From assembly GCA_005656395.1 (NCBI GenBank), contig SRSI01000009.1, positions 62,001 through 126,000 on the forward strand: 64,000 bases of DNA, given 5' to 3'. Below, in pieces: positions 24,088 through 37,398 of this stretch (position 1 is the stretch's first letter; every line of letters starts with the position of its first letter). Below the pieces are notes generated by a model that searched no databases, had not been told where the DNA came from, and was given only the letters and a program-made list of their open reading frames with translations. The DNA is from Strongyloides papillosus. Lineage: Eukaryota; Nematoda; Chromadorea; Rhabditida; Strongyloididae. A program made the translations under genes and the position numbers.

Positions 24088-27000
24088 AAAAAAAATTATT
24101 AGTATGTATGGTGAATGTAAACACTAATTTTTAATTTATATATCGGGTATTCTTTTTAATATTTTTTTAAATTTTTTTTTCATTTACTAGTGATCTCAAG
24201 ATTTATTTTATGTACTGATTACTGAATATTAAAATAAATGCTAAAGTAGATTGTTTTATTGCTATCTAGAAACATAAATTTTATAAAGTATTGGATTAAA
24301 CAATCATTTATTATTAATAATAGTATTTAATTACTGGAGCATGATATGAAAATAAATATAATACATAGATATCTTACAAAATTTACTTCAAGAATATTAA
24401 TATAAACAAAAAAAATTTTGTTATGGATAAAAAAAACGAATTTTTAATAAACATCGTTAATCATAACTCAGAAAATGATTTAACCAATGAAAAATTTGTT
24501 TAAAGAAATCTAGTTGAAAATATAATCGCTGTAATCTTATATAAGTTCGAATATATTAGAATAAAGAAATTTTTAAAAGTGAAGATATAAAGTGCATTTT
24601 CAGTAATATTTAAAATTTATAAATTTTAACTTAAATTCATTTCATTCATATTAGAAATCAACTATCTAACAAATTTTGTAGTGCTATTTATACTTCTATA
24701 AAATTTATTTTCATTATTCTAACGTTTATGTTTCTTTTAATGATTAAAACTTAATTATTAGATATGACGAAAAAAAATGAAACTTAAATGAGCATTCTTG
24801 GAAAAAATTATTTATAATTTTTTTAAATTTTGTAAAAATTCACACATGGGCAATTATAATTTTTAACAGACGAATTATCATAATTTCACATAGACAAAAC
24901 TATATTATTTTACATTCGAATGATGAAAATAATACAAATTAAGAAAAAACATAATTTATAAATATCTTTATTTTTATCACGAAAACTTAATGTTATTTAT
25001 CTTAATTCATTGCTTTTTCAATGTATTATGAAAGAGAATTAACCAGATTTATTAACTTATGTTTTAAAAACATAATTTTCATAATGTTTTGATGTAATTT
25101 GGTTAGTTTTATTAATTTAAACAGAATATTATATTAATTATAATGAGTATTATTTATTCTAAAGAAATATTTAAATAGCTGATATTATTATTTCAAAAAA
25201 TAGACCCAAAATATATAAACATAATTAATGAATTAGTAAGTTTATATTACTAATCCCATTAAAACATCTTTAAACTATTATTCATCATATCTTAAGTACT
25301 TATACTATTAAAAAAATTATATTATATAAACTTAATATTGTATTTTTTTATACGATTCATTTATCTTAAAACGTTTGAAAACTAATTCTATTGGGAAATT
25401 TGTACATCTTCATATTTATATAAGGGACAATTTATTATTTTATCATTTACTGTTTCTGTATGAGTTCTATTTAAGATAATTAGTTTAATTTTAAATTCAT
25501 TTAGAACAAAGATGGATCTTGATATCATATTCTATATTAAATTATTTTCCTATTACTGGTTCGTTGCTTTAGTTCTAGACATATTTTAAATATCCCCCAT
25601 AAATGGGTGGATAATTTATTTTCTAATACTATTTTGATTTCTTTTTATCGTTTCTTTAAAAAAATATAATAGCTTTAAAATTTTGAATAATTAATAACAA
25701 ATCCTTTTGATTGAAATTCTAAACATAACATTGAGTTAATTTAAAATGCATAGTTATGACATTTAATTGTTTCTCCTTTATTTCATATATTCTTAGAATT
25801 GCTGCAAGAAACTCTCCAACAATTATATTATTTCTTTTATTTTAACTTAAATTTATTATTTTTTAATTTTATTATTTATCATAATAAGTTTATAAAATAT
25901 TAGTAAAATAATTTTATGTGTTTTGTAAAAAACACCCTTATATATATTTAATTTATATGAAAACATTATGTTATCAATATTTATTTTAATTACTTATGTA
26001 ATTAATTATTTACTACGTAGTAAGATATCTATCATGTTCTCATATACATAGTTGACTTAGAAAAAGTAAACATGTGAAAATCAAAGGTTAAGATACTTGG
26101 CAAATTCCTTTTGGCCAAACTAATTTCTTTATCCACTTCCATATTTTAGTACAAATTTTAATTATCTGTAGAAATATGATCAATTGTACTAAAAATTTAA
26201 TTCATTTTAGAAATAATATGTCATTAAATAATATAGAATAAATGTTTAGTCTTGAAATTTTTCATTTTTTTATAACGTCATTTTAATATTTATATAAAGG
26301 AAATTTATAATAATTCTGTGCATATAAAAGAGTTGAAGGAGTATTTTATTTATGATCAGAAAATTCGTAAATAATTTAGAAGTATAAATTTAATGATATT
26401 GTTAATAAAAAATATTAAGAACACTAAGATTTTTATTGTCATGTTCTGAGATTGTTAAATATTTTTTAGAAATTTTAATAGTATTCATAACTTCAAAAAG
26501 CCTTTTATTAATATAATAAAGATTAAAGATGCACATTCAAAAATATGTTTTATCCCATGCTGATTTTTTAAAAGTTATTTTATGAAGTAATCTTTCGTTA
26601 CTAAATAATTTTTTTTTATATTTTCAAGTTATCATAAAATATAACAAAATAACTTTTAGTATTATTATCGCAATTTATCTACCTATAACTAACAATAGGC
26701 AATAAATTTTTTTTCACATTATACGACAAAATAACTTATATTATAACAAATGCTCATAAAAGTAACCAGCTAACTGTTTCAATGCTTTTAAGTTTTTTTC
26801 TCTAAAGAATGTATATTTTAAAATTTAAATACAAGGTGAACCTTTTTTTAAAAAAATTTCACAATTATATTAAGTTCCTCTAATGTTTTTCCACAATATA
26901 CTAATTATTTTTATTTAAAAATATGTCTCCTATTTTCATAAACAAAAACACTTTCATTAGAGTTACAAACAAGTACTGACATGTTATTTTTTTTTAATAT

Positions 27001-28105
27001 TTTAAAGTCTTAGTTTAAATAAAATAAAATTCTCGTTGAATGATATTAATATTAATGATACATATATATATGTTTTCAATCAAATTTATATTGATATTGT
27101 CTTCCTCAAACATACAATAATATATTTCTAAATTACAAAACAAAAGAATGGTTTGTTTTTTACTTGATTTTTGTTCTCATCATTTGTTTCTTAATATTTA
27201 TAACTCATCATTTAAATGTCCGTTTTATCTATATGAGAACATAGATTTTTTTATTTTCATTAGAATAAATTAATCTATATGATTTGTTAGAGAATTCAGA
27301 AATATTTTATAGTTTTATAAATAATTTAAACAAAACATTTATTGAATATATATATATGTATAATTTATTTTTAATTATTTATAACAAGAATTTATCTTGA
27401 TTGAACTTTTTAATTTTATTTTTAAATGTTTCATGTTGTTATTCGTTGTTCAAAAGAATCCTATTTTTAGCAAAACCTACAAATATATATAATATAATCT
27501 TTATATTTTAAATTTATTAGGATTCTTAAAATCATTTAATAAAAATAATTTATAAAATAATTATTTAAGATAATAAATTTAAACCATAAAAAGTTTGTAT
27601 TAGTCATTCAAGTATATATTATATTTATATATTTAATAAATTTTTAAATTATTTTAACATTTTTATAATCTATAACATTTGATCAGGCTATATTTTATCA
27701 AATTTGTTATTAAAAATGGTAGTTATTGAAAATATAAAAAAAACTTTAGTCATTAATGAATTAATATTATGTAATAAAATTTATATTATCTTAAAACTTT
27801 TTTTATAGTAACACTATAAAACAGAATTTAATTTTCACTTTGTTTTCCTCAGGCTTTTTGAAATTATACTAACACGTAAAAACAAATTTTTAAACTTAAA
27901 TTTCTTTTGAAGAATAAGTTTCTAAAAAGCACATAAAGTAATATACCATAAACTTCACGACAAAGTAAAGATTTATTTTTATATATAAGATTTCTATTAG
28001 AGATATTTTCATATTTGCTACTTTAAACTATACATATAATGCTTAACATTATTTTTCAATTAATCAACCGTTACATACTAATTTTTTATAATAATTCCTT
28101 ATTTT
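24088..28105. other. Gene-free block of 4 kb between two GPCR genes
   Basis: This is the longest empty stretch in the window. It is extremely AT-rich, dense in stops in all frames, and rich in A/T runs and short TA tracts (for example near 27345). No remnant of a third receptor, transposon end or RNA gene was recognised by eye. It probably holds the promoter and distal elements of the second GPCR. Confidence 0.55.
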
Positions 28106-28143
28106 ATAGAAAATAATCTTTAAAGATATATATTTTATTAAAT

Positions 28144-29281
28144 ATGTCTTTATCAAGTAATATAACATATTGCGAACCATTATCAAAAAACAGTACAGAG
28201 CTAATTGTTGATGGACCTTTAACTTTATTATGTGTTGTGCTTGGAATTATTGGAAATGTCCACGCAATTTTATTTCTACAATCATGTAAATTAAATCGAA
28301 GATTAGTGGCAAAGTATGTTTTCTATCTAATAATATTTAAACTTTTTAATTTGTAGCATGACAGTACTGTTTGTTTGGGATTGCCTTTTATTAATTGTAG
28401 CTGTATTATATTATTCACTTACATCATTTTTTGAACTTTTTCAAATAAACATACAAATGGATAATTTTATTGTAATTTTTCACGGTCCTGCCTCTATAAC
28501 ATTAACAAGCAGTATTTGGTTAACACTACTTATTGTTGTATACAGATATCTTGCTGTAATTAAACCTTTCAATGGAATAGATGGTTCCATTTATACAGTT
28601 ATTAATAATTCAACATCTTTTTCTCAGAGAATAAAGTTCTACAAAATTCCTTTGTTTGTTGTTGGACTAGCTATATTGATAAATATTCCAATATTCTTTG
28701 AAATGAGTTATCAGGATTGTTATGATACAAAAACATCTACATGGAGTAAAAACGCTAATCCTACGCCGTTAAGGATTAATCCTATGTACAAAACATTTTA
28801 CAGATTAATTTTAAAAACCACTTTAGAATCGTTTATTCCTTTCATATTAGCAGCAATATTATTGGCATTAACACAGATTACAGTTATGAGAAGCAATAAA
28901 AGAAGGATGCAATTAGCACCAGGAAGTCAAAGAGATCACAATGAAAAAGCAGCTTCTTATATGGCAGTAATAATTGTATTTAAATTTTTAATTCTTCATT
29001 TTCTACGAGTTTCATTGGATGTTTATGAAGTTTTTGTGGAACCAAATGAGACTTTTGATCTTCTTGCAAAAGTTAGCAATGTTTTAGTAACCGTTAACAG
29101 GTAATAGATCGCAAATAAAATTAATAATTTAAAAATTATTTATAGTGCTACAAATTATCTCGTTTATTTGGGTAAAAGATCTCAAAAAAATACAAAAAAA
29201 ACAAGTGACAGAGGAAAACAATTAACGCTTAAAGTCAAAAATAACGAAGAATGTCATGTATTAATGGTAAAAAAAAAGTAG
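28144..29281 (+). CDS. Orphan rhodopsin-like GPCR, 349 aa
   Basis: Exons 28144-28313, 28357-29100 and 29146-29281 join in phase 2 at both introns, giving 350 codons with the stop. A short N-terminus with two N-glycosylation sites (NIT, NST) leads into TM1 (LGIIGNVHAILF). TM2 contains LFVWDCLLLIVA. TM3 ends IVVYRYLAVIKPF, with YRY in place of DRY, and TM7 reads VTVNSATNYLVYLGK. The intracellular tail is Lys-rich and short. Shared GNxH, WD and NSATN features link it to the GPCR at 22709. Intron positions and phases differ and loops are poorly conserved, so the duplication is old. An acceptor-like ATTTTATAG lies about 34 nt before the ATG. Probably a neuropeptide-type receptor; the ligand is unknown. 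Confidence 0.82.
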
Positions 29282-29745
29282 TTATAATTTAGCAGTTAAT
29301 GTATAATCAAATTATCTTAGATCTCGTTTTAACAAACTTAGTTATATATTGTTTATATAAATTATTGATAAATAAAATGACATAAAACTTTAAAGATTAT
29401 TAAGTCGTAAAAAATTAATATGACAATAAATAACAAACTAATATTGCCTCTTCATATTCATACATTTGATTTAACTGGAAATAGTATAAAAAAAATGAAA
29501 AAGTAAATCGAAATTCAGATAACATATCACACCCGTAGGTAAAATTTTCAAAAAAAAATAAAGCAAAGAAAATTAATAATAATTATATAGAGAAAACGTT
29601 AGTTAATTTCAATCTCGAGATCGATTCTATAGCAAAGGATATATCAAAAATCAAAATTAAAATAGGTTACAATTAAATCATAATTAACAATTTTCTGGTT
29701 GAGAAACCAAAAAGTTGACAAAATATTATATTATTAGAAATTAAA
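29282..29745. other. Intergenic, convergent gene ends
   Basis: AT-rich sequence between the stop of the second GPCR (+) and the stop of the FUBP-like gene (-). It should contain both 3' UTRs. Nothing else was recognised. Confidence 0.55.
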
Positions 29746-32239
29746 TTATTGAGGATACTTATATGGACCAGATGACTGTGTTCCAGAACCATGTTGTCCA
29801 TTCATCCCTCTTGCCCCATCAAAATTACTTTGATATGTAGCTGGATTACCATTGACAGGTCCAGTTCCAGCTCCATTAGTATTCTTCTTTAACAATTTCT
29901 CAATTGCTTCCGCATGTTCTATCATCCCCACACTTCTATAGTATCGAGCCCAATCTGCTGAGTAATCGGGTTGATTTCCTTGATTTTGTGAAACATTTCC
30001 AACACCACCAACTGAAGGAGTAGAAGTTTGTCCATTCTGCATTTGTGTCCCTTGTTGTCCATTATAACCAATTCCACTTCCATATGGTGCAGATCCTGTA
30101 AAGTTACCTCCCAACTGATAAAATGCTTCTTGATTATTCCATTGAGCTGGTTGGTTACTTCCTGAAAAGCATTGTTGGTTTGGTAGGAAACTAGGATTTT
30201 GATATCCTGGATATACATGACTTTGCATCTGTGGATTATAACTAGGCATTGGTGTTCCAACAGAAACTTCACCAATTTTTATACGAATAAGATGTTGAGC
30301 GAGACTAATTGTGTATGGTGTTCCTTTGATGGAAAAAACTTTCTCATTTGCATCACATGGATAATCACGAGCTAACTCTATATGTGCGGAAGATTCGGCA
30401 ATAAGCTATAAAAAAATACGTTGTAGATGTTGTCTTTTAATGAAATTTTATTTTCATTTGTAAGATCGCATGAGAAAATTGTGAAAGAAATAACCCCGTG
30501 GTCAATCTTATAACAACAGTAATAATCAAGCTATCTAACGTTTATTTAGCGTATGTATGACACCTATAAGCTACTTAAAAAGATCTTACAGGTTCTTAAG
30601 AATACGCGAATATGATAATTTTAAGTTTAAACTTACGGATTTGATAGTCTCGCCACCTTTACCAATAACGAGTCCTGTTTTATTTGACGGTACTGGCATA
30701 TATACAGTTTCTTGATTTTGTCCATTTCCCCCACATTTATTTACAATTTCAGATATAAGTCTTGTAGCAATAGATATTTGTTCTGCAGTTCCTTGTATAA
30801 CTGCCGTACGATCTGTTCCTTCAGGATTTGAATCAGGCTTAAATTGAACTTTTGCACCTGTATCAAATGCTAGTCTTTTTATAGTTTCACCATTTTTTCC
30901 AATGATCATACCAACGGCAGTTTTAGGTACGATAACTTCACCAACATACGATCCTCCCTCACTTGGATTAGTAAATCTCTGAGTTTGAGGACGACTAACT
31001 GGAGTTGTAGTGTTACTACCGCCATTATTAGCTTCGTGTGCATTTAAAATATCGAGTACTGCTTTCTTTGCAGCCTCGACTTGTTCATAAGCACCATTGA
31101 TTTTTAAGATTTTAGGCAGGTCACTAGTCGTATGTGTTTCCTGAATTAACATCATCTTTGCACCTGTTTGTTGTTGCAAATTTTTTATTGTTTCGCCATT
31201 TTTACCTATAATAAGACCACATTTTCGTCCGGGAATCGACATTTCTGCATGAATTATTCGAGGTTGAGTTGAAGATGGACTTCCTTGCTTCACATTGTTT
31301 ACAATCTCGTTGATCATATTTTTAGCTTTACTTAAAAAGAAAGAAAAGTTATTATAAACCTAAAATTTAATAGCAACATACAGAATAGCATCTTTATTTC
31401 CAGTTAAAGTAACTTCTCTACAATTACGAGTATTTGCTGTCAATGCCATTTGAACACGGCATCCGCAAGTTGCTTGGATATTTTGAATCTGTTCTCCGCC
31501 TCTTCCGATAACCAAACCAACAGTATGATCAGGAACTTCCATTAATTCAACGGATCCTTCCTCTCCTGACTCAGTATTCTCCATGCTCGGATTTAACGGA
31601 ATGATCCCAGGAGCATTACCAAACCCTCCAGATGGTCTTTGGATTTGAACAGAATTCATGTTGTCACTTATAATATCTGTATTCGCCCTCTTGGAGACAG
31701 GTGATGCTGAAAATATTGAAAAAAATTAGTTACCTTTTTCTAAACAATCGATTGATTAATTGATAGACCGTAAAACAAACGATAATATATTCATAATGTG
31801 ATTAAAAAATATCGTAAATTCCGGTACATCAATTCAAGATAATATGAATAAAATACATATAACATACATGAAGAATTGCCGTCTTCCTCCTTAAATGCTC
31901 TTTTGATTCCGCTTGGGGTTGATATTGCGGTTTGCTAAATAAATACAGATATAATTAGATATAAAAGTATATTTAAATGAAAAAAAAGGGTGATAAAATA
32001 ACAATTGATAATGAATACAAAGTTACTTCAAAAAAAGATTTGAGCACTAGGCAAAATCAATAAAGGTACAATTCACTAAAACATTAATAAAAACTCTACA
32101 TTGCGCACCCCATTACTTAAAATAAATCTAAATGCTATCGTCAAAGTAGCTAAAAACAAAAATTTTTGATTTAAATTACCTCTTTAGACTGAATTAGAGA
32201 ATCGTTATATTTTTCTTGATTAGTTGAATCAGAAGACAT
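29746..32239 (-). CDS. Four-KH-domain protein of the FUBP/KSRP family, 601 aa
   Basis: FUBP proteins bind single-stranded DNA and AU-rich RNA and act in transcription and mRNA decay. Five coding exons (32180-32239, 31868-31934, 31382-31706, 30637-31330, 29746-30405) sum to 602 codons with the stop. Four KH domains lie at about 93-158, 179-250, 278-350 and 356-425. Their GxxG loops read GRGG, GKNG, GKNG and GKGG, so all should bind nucleic acid. The fourth KH domain is split by the last intron, after GGETIKS. The tail is Gly/Gln/Asn-rich and holds one DYSADWARYYRS motif, the single-copy equivalent of the repeated YxxxWxxYY motif of vertebrate FUBP. The short acidic start carries a possible NLS (SKRA). 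The 231-nt last intron is long for this region. Nematodes have more than one FUBP-like gene, so no symbol is given. Confidence 0.92.
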
Positions 32240-33074
32240 TCCCGCAAATGAGCATAAAATAATAAAAGATAAAAGTGGTAACACAGATATACAATTCAAT
32301 TAAAAGTGCTTGTAAAATTGCAAGAATTGCAAAAAATTGCTAAAAACAAAAAAGTTGATAATTTATTATATTATCGTTCCGGCAAAAATTGTGCAGAACA
32401 AATAAGTGGATGTATTTGGAATAACGATCCTATAAAGCGTCGCGTAGCGACATCTGCGCAAATGTACGGTAGTTATACGCTTTTCCACTTAAGATATAAA
32501 TATTCGTACAAGCATCGACAGTCGTTTATACACGCATGTATAAACTTAGTCAAATAATAGAATGTATTTATAGAGATGTTGTTTATGAGTGAGGTTAGGT
32601 ATAGCTGAGATAGATATGATGGATGGATAATAATTTAATATTAAACATAAGACAAGTACAAGTTTTGTTATTGTGTGATTTCGTTGTTTTTAGATATAGG
32701 AAAGGCTTTTTTAATGTTTAAAGGAATATTGAATGACGACATATACTAATCTGTCAATAGATGGAGAGTGAAAATGCAAACACGAAGATATTTGTTAAAA
32801 TGTTTTTACGCCTAAAATTATAGAAATGGTCAATGCGTAGTTTATATAATAAAACAATTGGAATGATAAGTCATTAAAAAAATGATTCACTTATAAATTT
32901 ATTTCATGGAAAAAAATTTTAAAATAAATTTAGAAGAGTGAGAAAATAAATTAATAAATTTTATTGTAAAAGGAATGTATAATTTATATTGATTTTAATT
33001 GAATGTATAAGGAAAAATATTTTTAAAATACATCTTATCATTAAATATTATTACATAATAAAATTTATAATAAA
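32240..33074. other. Intergenic, 0.8 kb, promoter side of the FUBP-like gene
   Basis: Positions 32380-32470 are clearly less AT-rich than the flanks and include the hairpin-forming GTCGC-GTA-GCGAC at 32439-32451. This patch lies 140-230 bp upstream of the FUBP-like ATG and may be its core promoter. An 83-codon open frame (32306-32557, +) overlaps it and is not convincing as a gene. The remainder is AT-rich and ends in the 3' UTR of the astacin gene. Confidence 0.5.
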
Positions 33075-35580
33075 CTACGCTGGGACGCATATATTATTTT
33101 GATTTGGTTTGTATCCCGAGCAACATGCTCCAGTCTGGTAATCATCATTAGGCTTTTTCCAATCAACATTAATTGTCAATAAATTAGTTGGACAGTTGTA
33201 TGTAAATCTTCTGTAATGATTATTAATAATAAAATTACTATATAAATATTACTTACTTTTCACAGATTGATTGTTCCTGCATTTGCTTATCACCATCGAC
33301 AAATCTTTTTTTTCTATGACTCATTATTTTTTTGCCCTTATTTATTATATGAATATTTTTACTATTTGTAGGGAGATGTGGTATATCACCTACTCTAAAC
33401 ATATCATTTGATCTTGTTGTTCCAAAATCAAGTTGCTCCATTAAATCACAAGGCATCACTAATCTTCCCATACACCTTTGATTTTTCTTTGTATCAATTT
33501 TTTTACAAACTTGAGGATTACATGGTTCTGAATCTTCAACATTTCCATCACATGTAAGGGGTTCTGGATAACAAGCACGTACACGAACACGTGTTCCACA
33601 ACCACCACATGAATGTGAACAGGTACTCCATTCTCCCCATGCCGACCAACTACCCTTTTCTGGGGCTTTTGTTGTTGTTAATAAATTTCCAGTATTTCCA
33701 CCACTTCCTCCATCCGGATTTTCAGCTGCAAATACAGTTTTTATTATCGTTTGATTTTTTAATATTAGTGCACTGTGATTTTGTGTTAAAATGCCTATGA
33801 GATCTTTGTTATTAGGTAGTAAATTTATTTTCTGATTTTGGTTTGTAAGTTTATGATTATCAAGTGAAATAGAATTGTCCTTTTTGTTCTGTGAACAACT
33901 TGCGACTCGTGAAAAGAGTGTTGGTGAATGTGTAGTTGCAGAACGAATTAAAGGATCTCTACGTGGTGAGTTTTTTTTAGAATATTTAACTCTAATATAA
34001 GTTCTGTTATTTCTACGAGTCGTTTTTTTATCTATAGTTTTTTTATCATTTTTATTTAATCTGTGTCTCGGTTTATTAGAAGTGGTTGTTATTGTAACTT
34101 TATTAGGATTGCCCTTACTCAAAATACGGTACTTGACTATAAATCCCTGGTAACCATTTTGAACAGATGGATCTCCAACAAGGTTCAATATAACATCAGT
34201 ATCAACTTCTTTAGTTTCAATTATTTTGCTCGGTACAGTACAACACATTCTTGCTCCTGTAGTTGTTTTATCAACAAGGTACTTAACTTCAACATAATTA
34301 TCACAAACATCACTGCATGGAAAATTGATTTTTTCAAATTTCAATTGTATTTTATTATTTCTTGGAGCAGTAATCCTCCAGAAACAATTCATTGTTGCTA
34401 GAAGATAAGGACTGGTAATTGTCTGCCAATTTTCTGAAGCACGAAATTCTCCCCCTCTACATGATTGGAAATTACTTTCTCGGACCTTATTACATAGTCT
34501 TCCGGTATATCCAGGTGGGCAACGGCACTGGTAACAACTGTTGGGGTCAGTGTAGCCTCCATTCATACAGTTCAATTGCGTTCTGCAGACGTCCATACAA
34601 TATCGAAGGTTGATCATCCTTGCATCTTTAAATGAGATGCCTTTTCTTTGTCCAATTGTTTGTTGATATAGAGAATCTTTTGTGATAATTGAATAAGTTG
34701 ACCAATCTGTACTAAATGCTTTTGATCCATAATGCATAACAGAACCTAAATCATATGGCATATCCATGTTATCACTTGTTGATGGAGTACGTTTTTCAAA
34801 ATTACTTTGTGTACCTCTAAAGATCTTTGTCCAATCAATTCTAATATAATCATCTCTATCATATCTTGATTGCTCATGCCATAATCCAAGGGCATGTAAA
34901 GTTTCATGTGCAATTATACCAACCTATAAAATAATTAAATATAATACTAATAAACTTACAGAATCACAGCCATAACCAATAGATACTTGTTGACGACCAC
35001 CTTGTCTTCCAACATTAGACCAACATCCAGATCCACGAATAAATTGAAGTTTATCATAATTCCCATTATTCTCACTAAATCTCATACACGTTTCTTTCTC
35101 AATATGTGATAAAGCAGATCTAATCAAATTTTGCCAAGTATAGTCGGTATAGGCAAAAATATAATTAATATTTTTATTGGTCCATAGAAATTTTAATCCT
35201 GGTTGTGCTTGCCTTTTACTAACACGTCTCGTACTTTTAACCTCATTTAAAATTTCATTTGCCTGTTCGATATTTAGAAGAATATCGTTTTCAAAAAGAT
35301 CATCAGACACCTTTCTATTAACTGAAGCTTCTGTGCCATCACTGAAGGTAACTTTTTTCATATCTTGAGCACCGGCGTCTATTAAAGAATCCGAAAAAAT
35401 TCCAAATTTCTTTGCCGACTGTGCTTTAATTTCATGAAGTAAAAATTTTAACTCCGCTGCATCGTTTGCTGAATTTAATGAACTTTCCTCGGAACTATTA
35501 GAATTATTACTTGATATTACATTAACGAAAAGTATAAATAATGTAAATAATTTGAGAAATTTTCGAGTAGCCAATAACAT
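33075..35580 (-). CDS. Astacin metallopeptidase with EGF, CUB and TSP1 domains (NAS type), 807 aa
   Basis: Exons are 34960-35580, 33257-34923 and 33075-33210, giving 808 codons with the stop. The layout is signal peptide (about 1-24), propeptide with the Asp-switch motif FEND, furin-type site RVSKRQ (about 120), and catalytic domain. The zinc site HETLHALGLWHEQ is split off by the first intron, and the Met turn is SVMHYGS. An EGF domain (CMNGGY...CPPGYTGRLC), a CUB domain (starting CRGGEFRASENW) and a ~155-residue basic linker follow. Last come a TSP1 repeat (WSAWGEWSTCSHSC) and a Cys-bearing tail ending NICVPA. All zinc ligands are present. This architecture matches the nematode group that includes NAS-36, NAS-37 and DPY-31, which act in moulting and cuticle collagen processing. 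Which orthologue this is cannot be decided by eye. An acceptor-like TTTTCTAG precedes the ATG by 6 nt. Confidence 0.94.
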
Positions 35581-35589
35581 TTTTTACTA

Positions 35590-37398
35590 GAAAATAATAT
35601 AACAAAAAATAATATTTTAAAAATTCCTTATATACTTAAAAGCACAATCAAAAGTGTAATATAAAGGTGGTGACATGACAGCAAAAATCATAAAATACGA
35701 ATAAATTTTAGGATTAAGTAAATTTCAAAAATAATAAAAAAAAATTTTTTAAAAGATTAATTTTGAGGTCAATGGAAATTTTATCAAATAACACTACTAA
35801 TGTAAGTTTATATAGTTATGAATCATTTATTTTTGAGCATTACTTTTAAAGGTTAATGCAAATTATCCAAAAATACTTACTTTAAAGAAATAATGAATTA
35901 AAATATTATATAAGTACAAATTTTGAAAGTATATATTGTTAAAATGTCTTTTTAGAGTCAAGCTGTAGGGTTAAATATGGATATAAATTCCATAACAAAA
36001 AATTATAGGATCACCTTTTTAAATTTCCTTTTTTATTAGAATAAGTGAATTGAAAATGATCGCAACCTGGAACCCATGAAATTTGGTCTTAATTCGTCTA
36101 TTTATGCAACAATTTTTCAGCTTTTAGATTCTATCGTTTATTTAAATCTCGATAAAATAATAGACGTCGTATTAATGATATATATCCTGAATACCTTAAA
36201 AGGTAAATCAAGTGGAATACATTATCAAAATGACGTTTGGCACTAATTTAGATATCTCCTGTAAATGAGATAGTGTTACATTATTACCCTCCATTAAACT
36301 GGTGATTAAATGGCTGCTGACAGTCTCAATAAAAAGTTTATAGAAAGGGTGAATACTATATCCATTAAGTGAATTTAATCAAATAAATTACAAAGTTTAA
36401 TACAAAAGGTAAAAGATATATTTATATTAAAAAAATCAAGATAATCAGAAATTTTTACGCTCCTAATTTAAGTTTTTATACATCATAGTTAAAAATGTTT
36501 AATAAATTTTTATTTATTAGTAAATAATGAAAACTTTTTTGTTTCCGGGATAAAAACCAGCTTAAATAAACTTGTATACATCCTTAAAAGTTATCTTTTC
36601 TTGAATAATAATTAAGAGTGTATACCTTTAGTTCATTCAATGTATAACATATTTATAGTTTGAATAGAATTGAAAAAAATTAAATTCAATAGATATTAAT
36701 TATTATATATTTTAAAATTAATTTTTTTTAGATTTCCATATTTAAAATGTTTAATATACATTAAAAAACTTTTATTTGTTAATTTTGAAAAACAAAATAA
36801 ATATTTATCCTTGAAAAATTAAACCTTCACTATCTAAGTCAACTTTTTTTGAGTGCCATTCCACTAAAAATTTTAAAAATTTTATCTTGTTATAATGTTT
36901 ATTGTATAAATATTATTGCAATGATTTATTAGAAATTAATCATTTATTTCTTTTATATCTAAACACGTATCAATATTAGTGTCATAAATTTTGAAATGAT
37001 AAAATAATTCTTGATCTTTAGATTATTTTGAAATTTCAACATTAATTAAATTTCATAGGTGTTCCTTCAAAACTTTTAATATGATTAAATAATAGATAAT
37101 TTTTCAATTCTTCTTTATTGTAAATATTTAGATGTCTGGCGGAGAAGATATATAAAAAAGGCAACTAAGTATGAGATAATTGCATCTCAAAATTTAGATG
37201 TTTTAAAAGATTTTTTTTATCTAATGTCTTAAGGAAACCTTTTAACACATTATATTGATATAATATATCTTACTGGTATTTTTTCAACAATTTCTATTTT
37301 TAAGAGATGAATTATTTAAAGTAAAATAGTATTAAAAATAAGGATATTAGACAATCTTTATAAGTATTAAGAAGAAAAATTCATCTTTAAACAATTTA
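35590..37398. other. Intergenic, 1.8 kb
   Basis: This sequence lies between the astacin gene and the MCFD2-like gene, both minus strand. A block at about 36050-36330 is less AT-rich than the rest and may be a regulatory element of the astacin gene; no coding frame was recognised in it. The remainder is low-complexity AT-rich DNA. Confidence 0.5.

Noticed and set aside
30590..30636. Alternative donor (GTAAGA) in the last FUBP-like intron
   Set aside because: Using it adds 47 nt and shifts the frame into an early stop; the nearer GTAAGT donor gives an intact fourth KH domain.
32306..32557. 83-codon plus-strand open frame upstream of the FUBP-like gene
   Set aside because: Overlaps the likely promoter of the divergent gene; no ATG start in good context, no known similarity.
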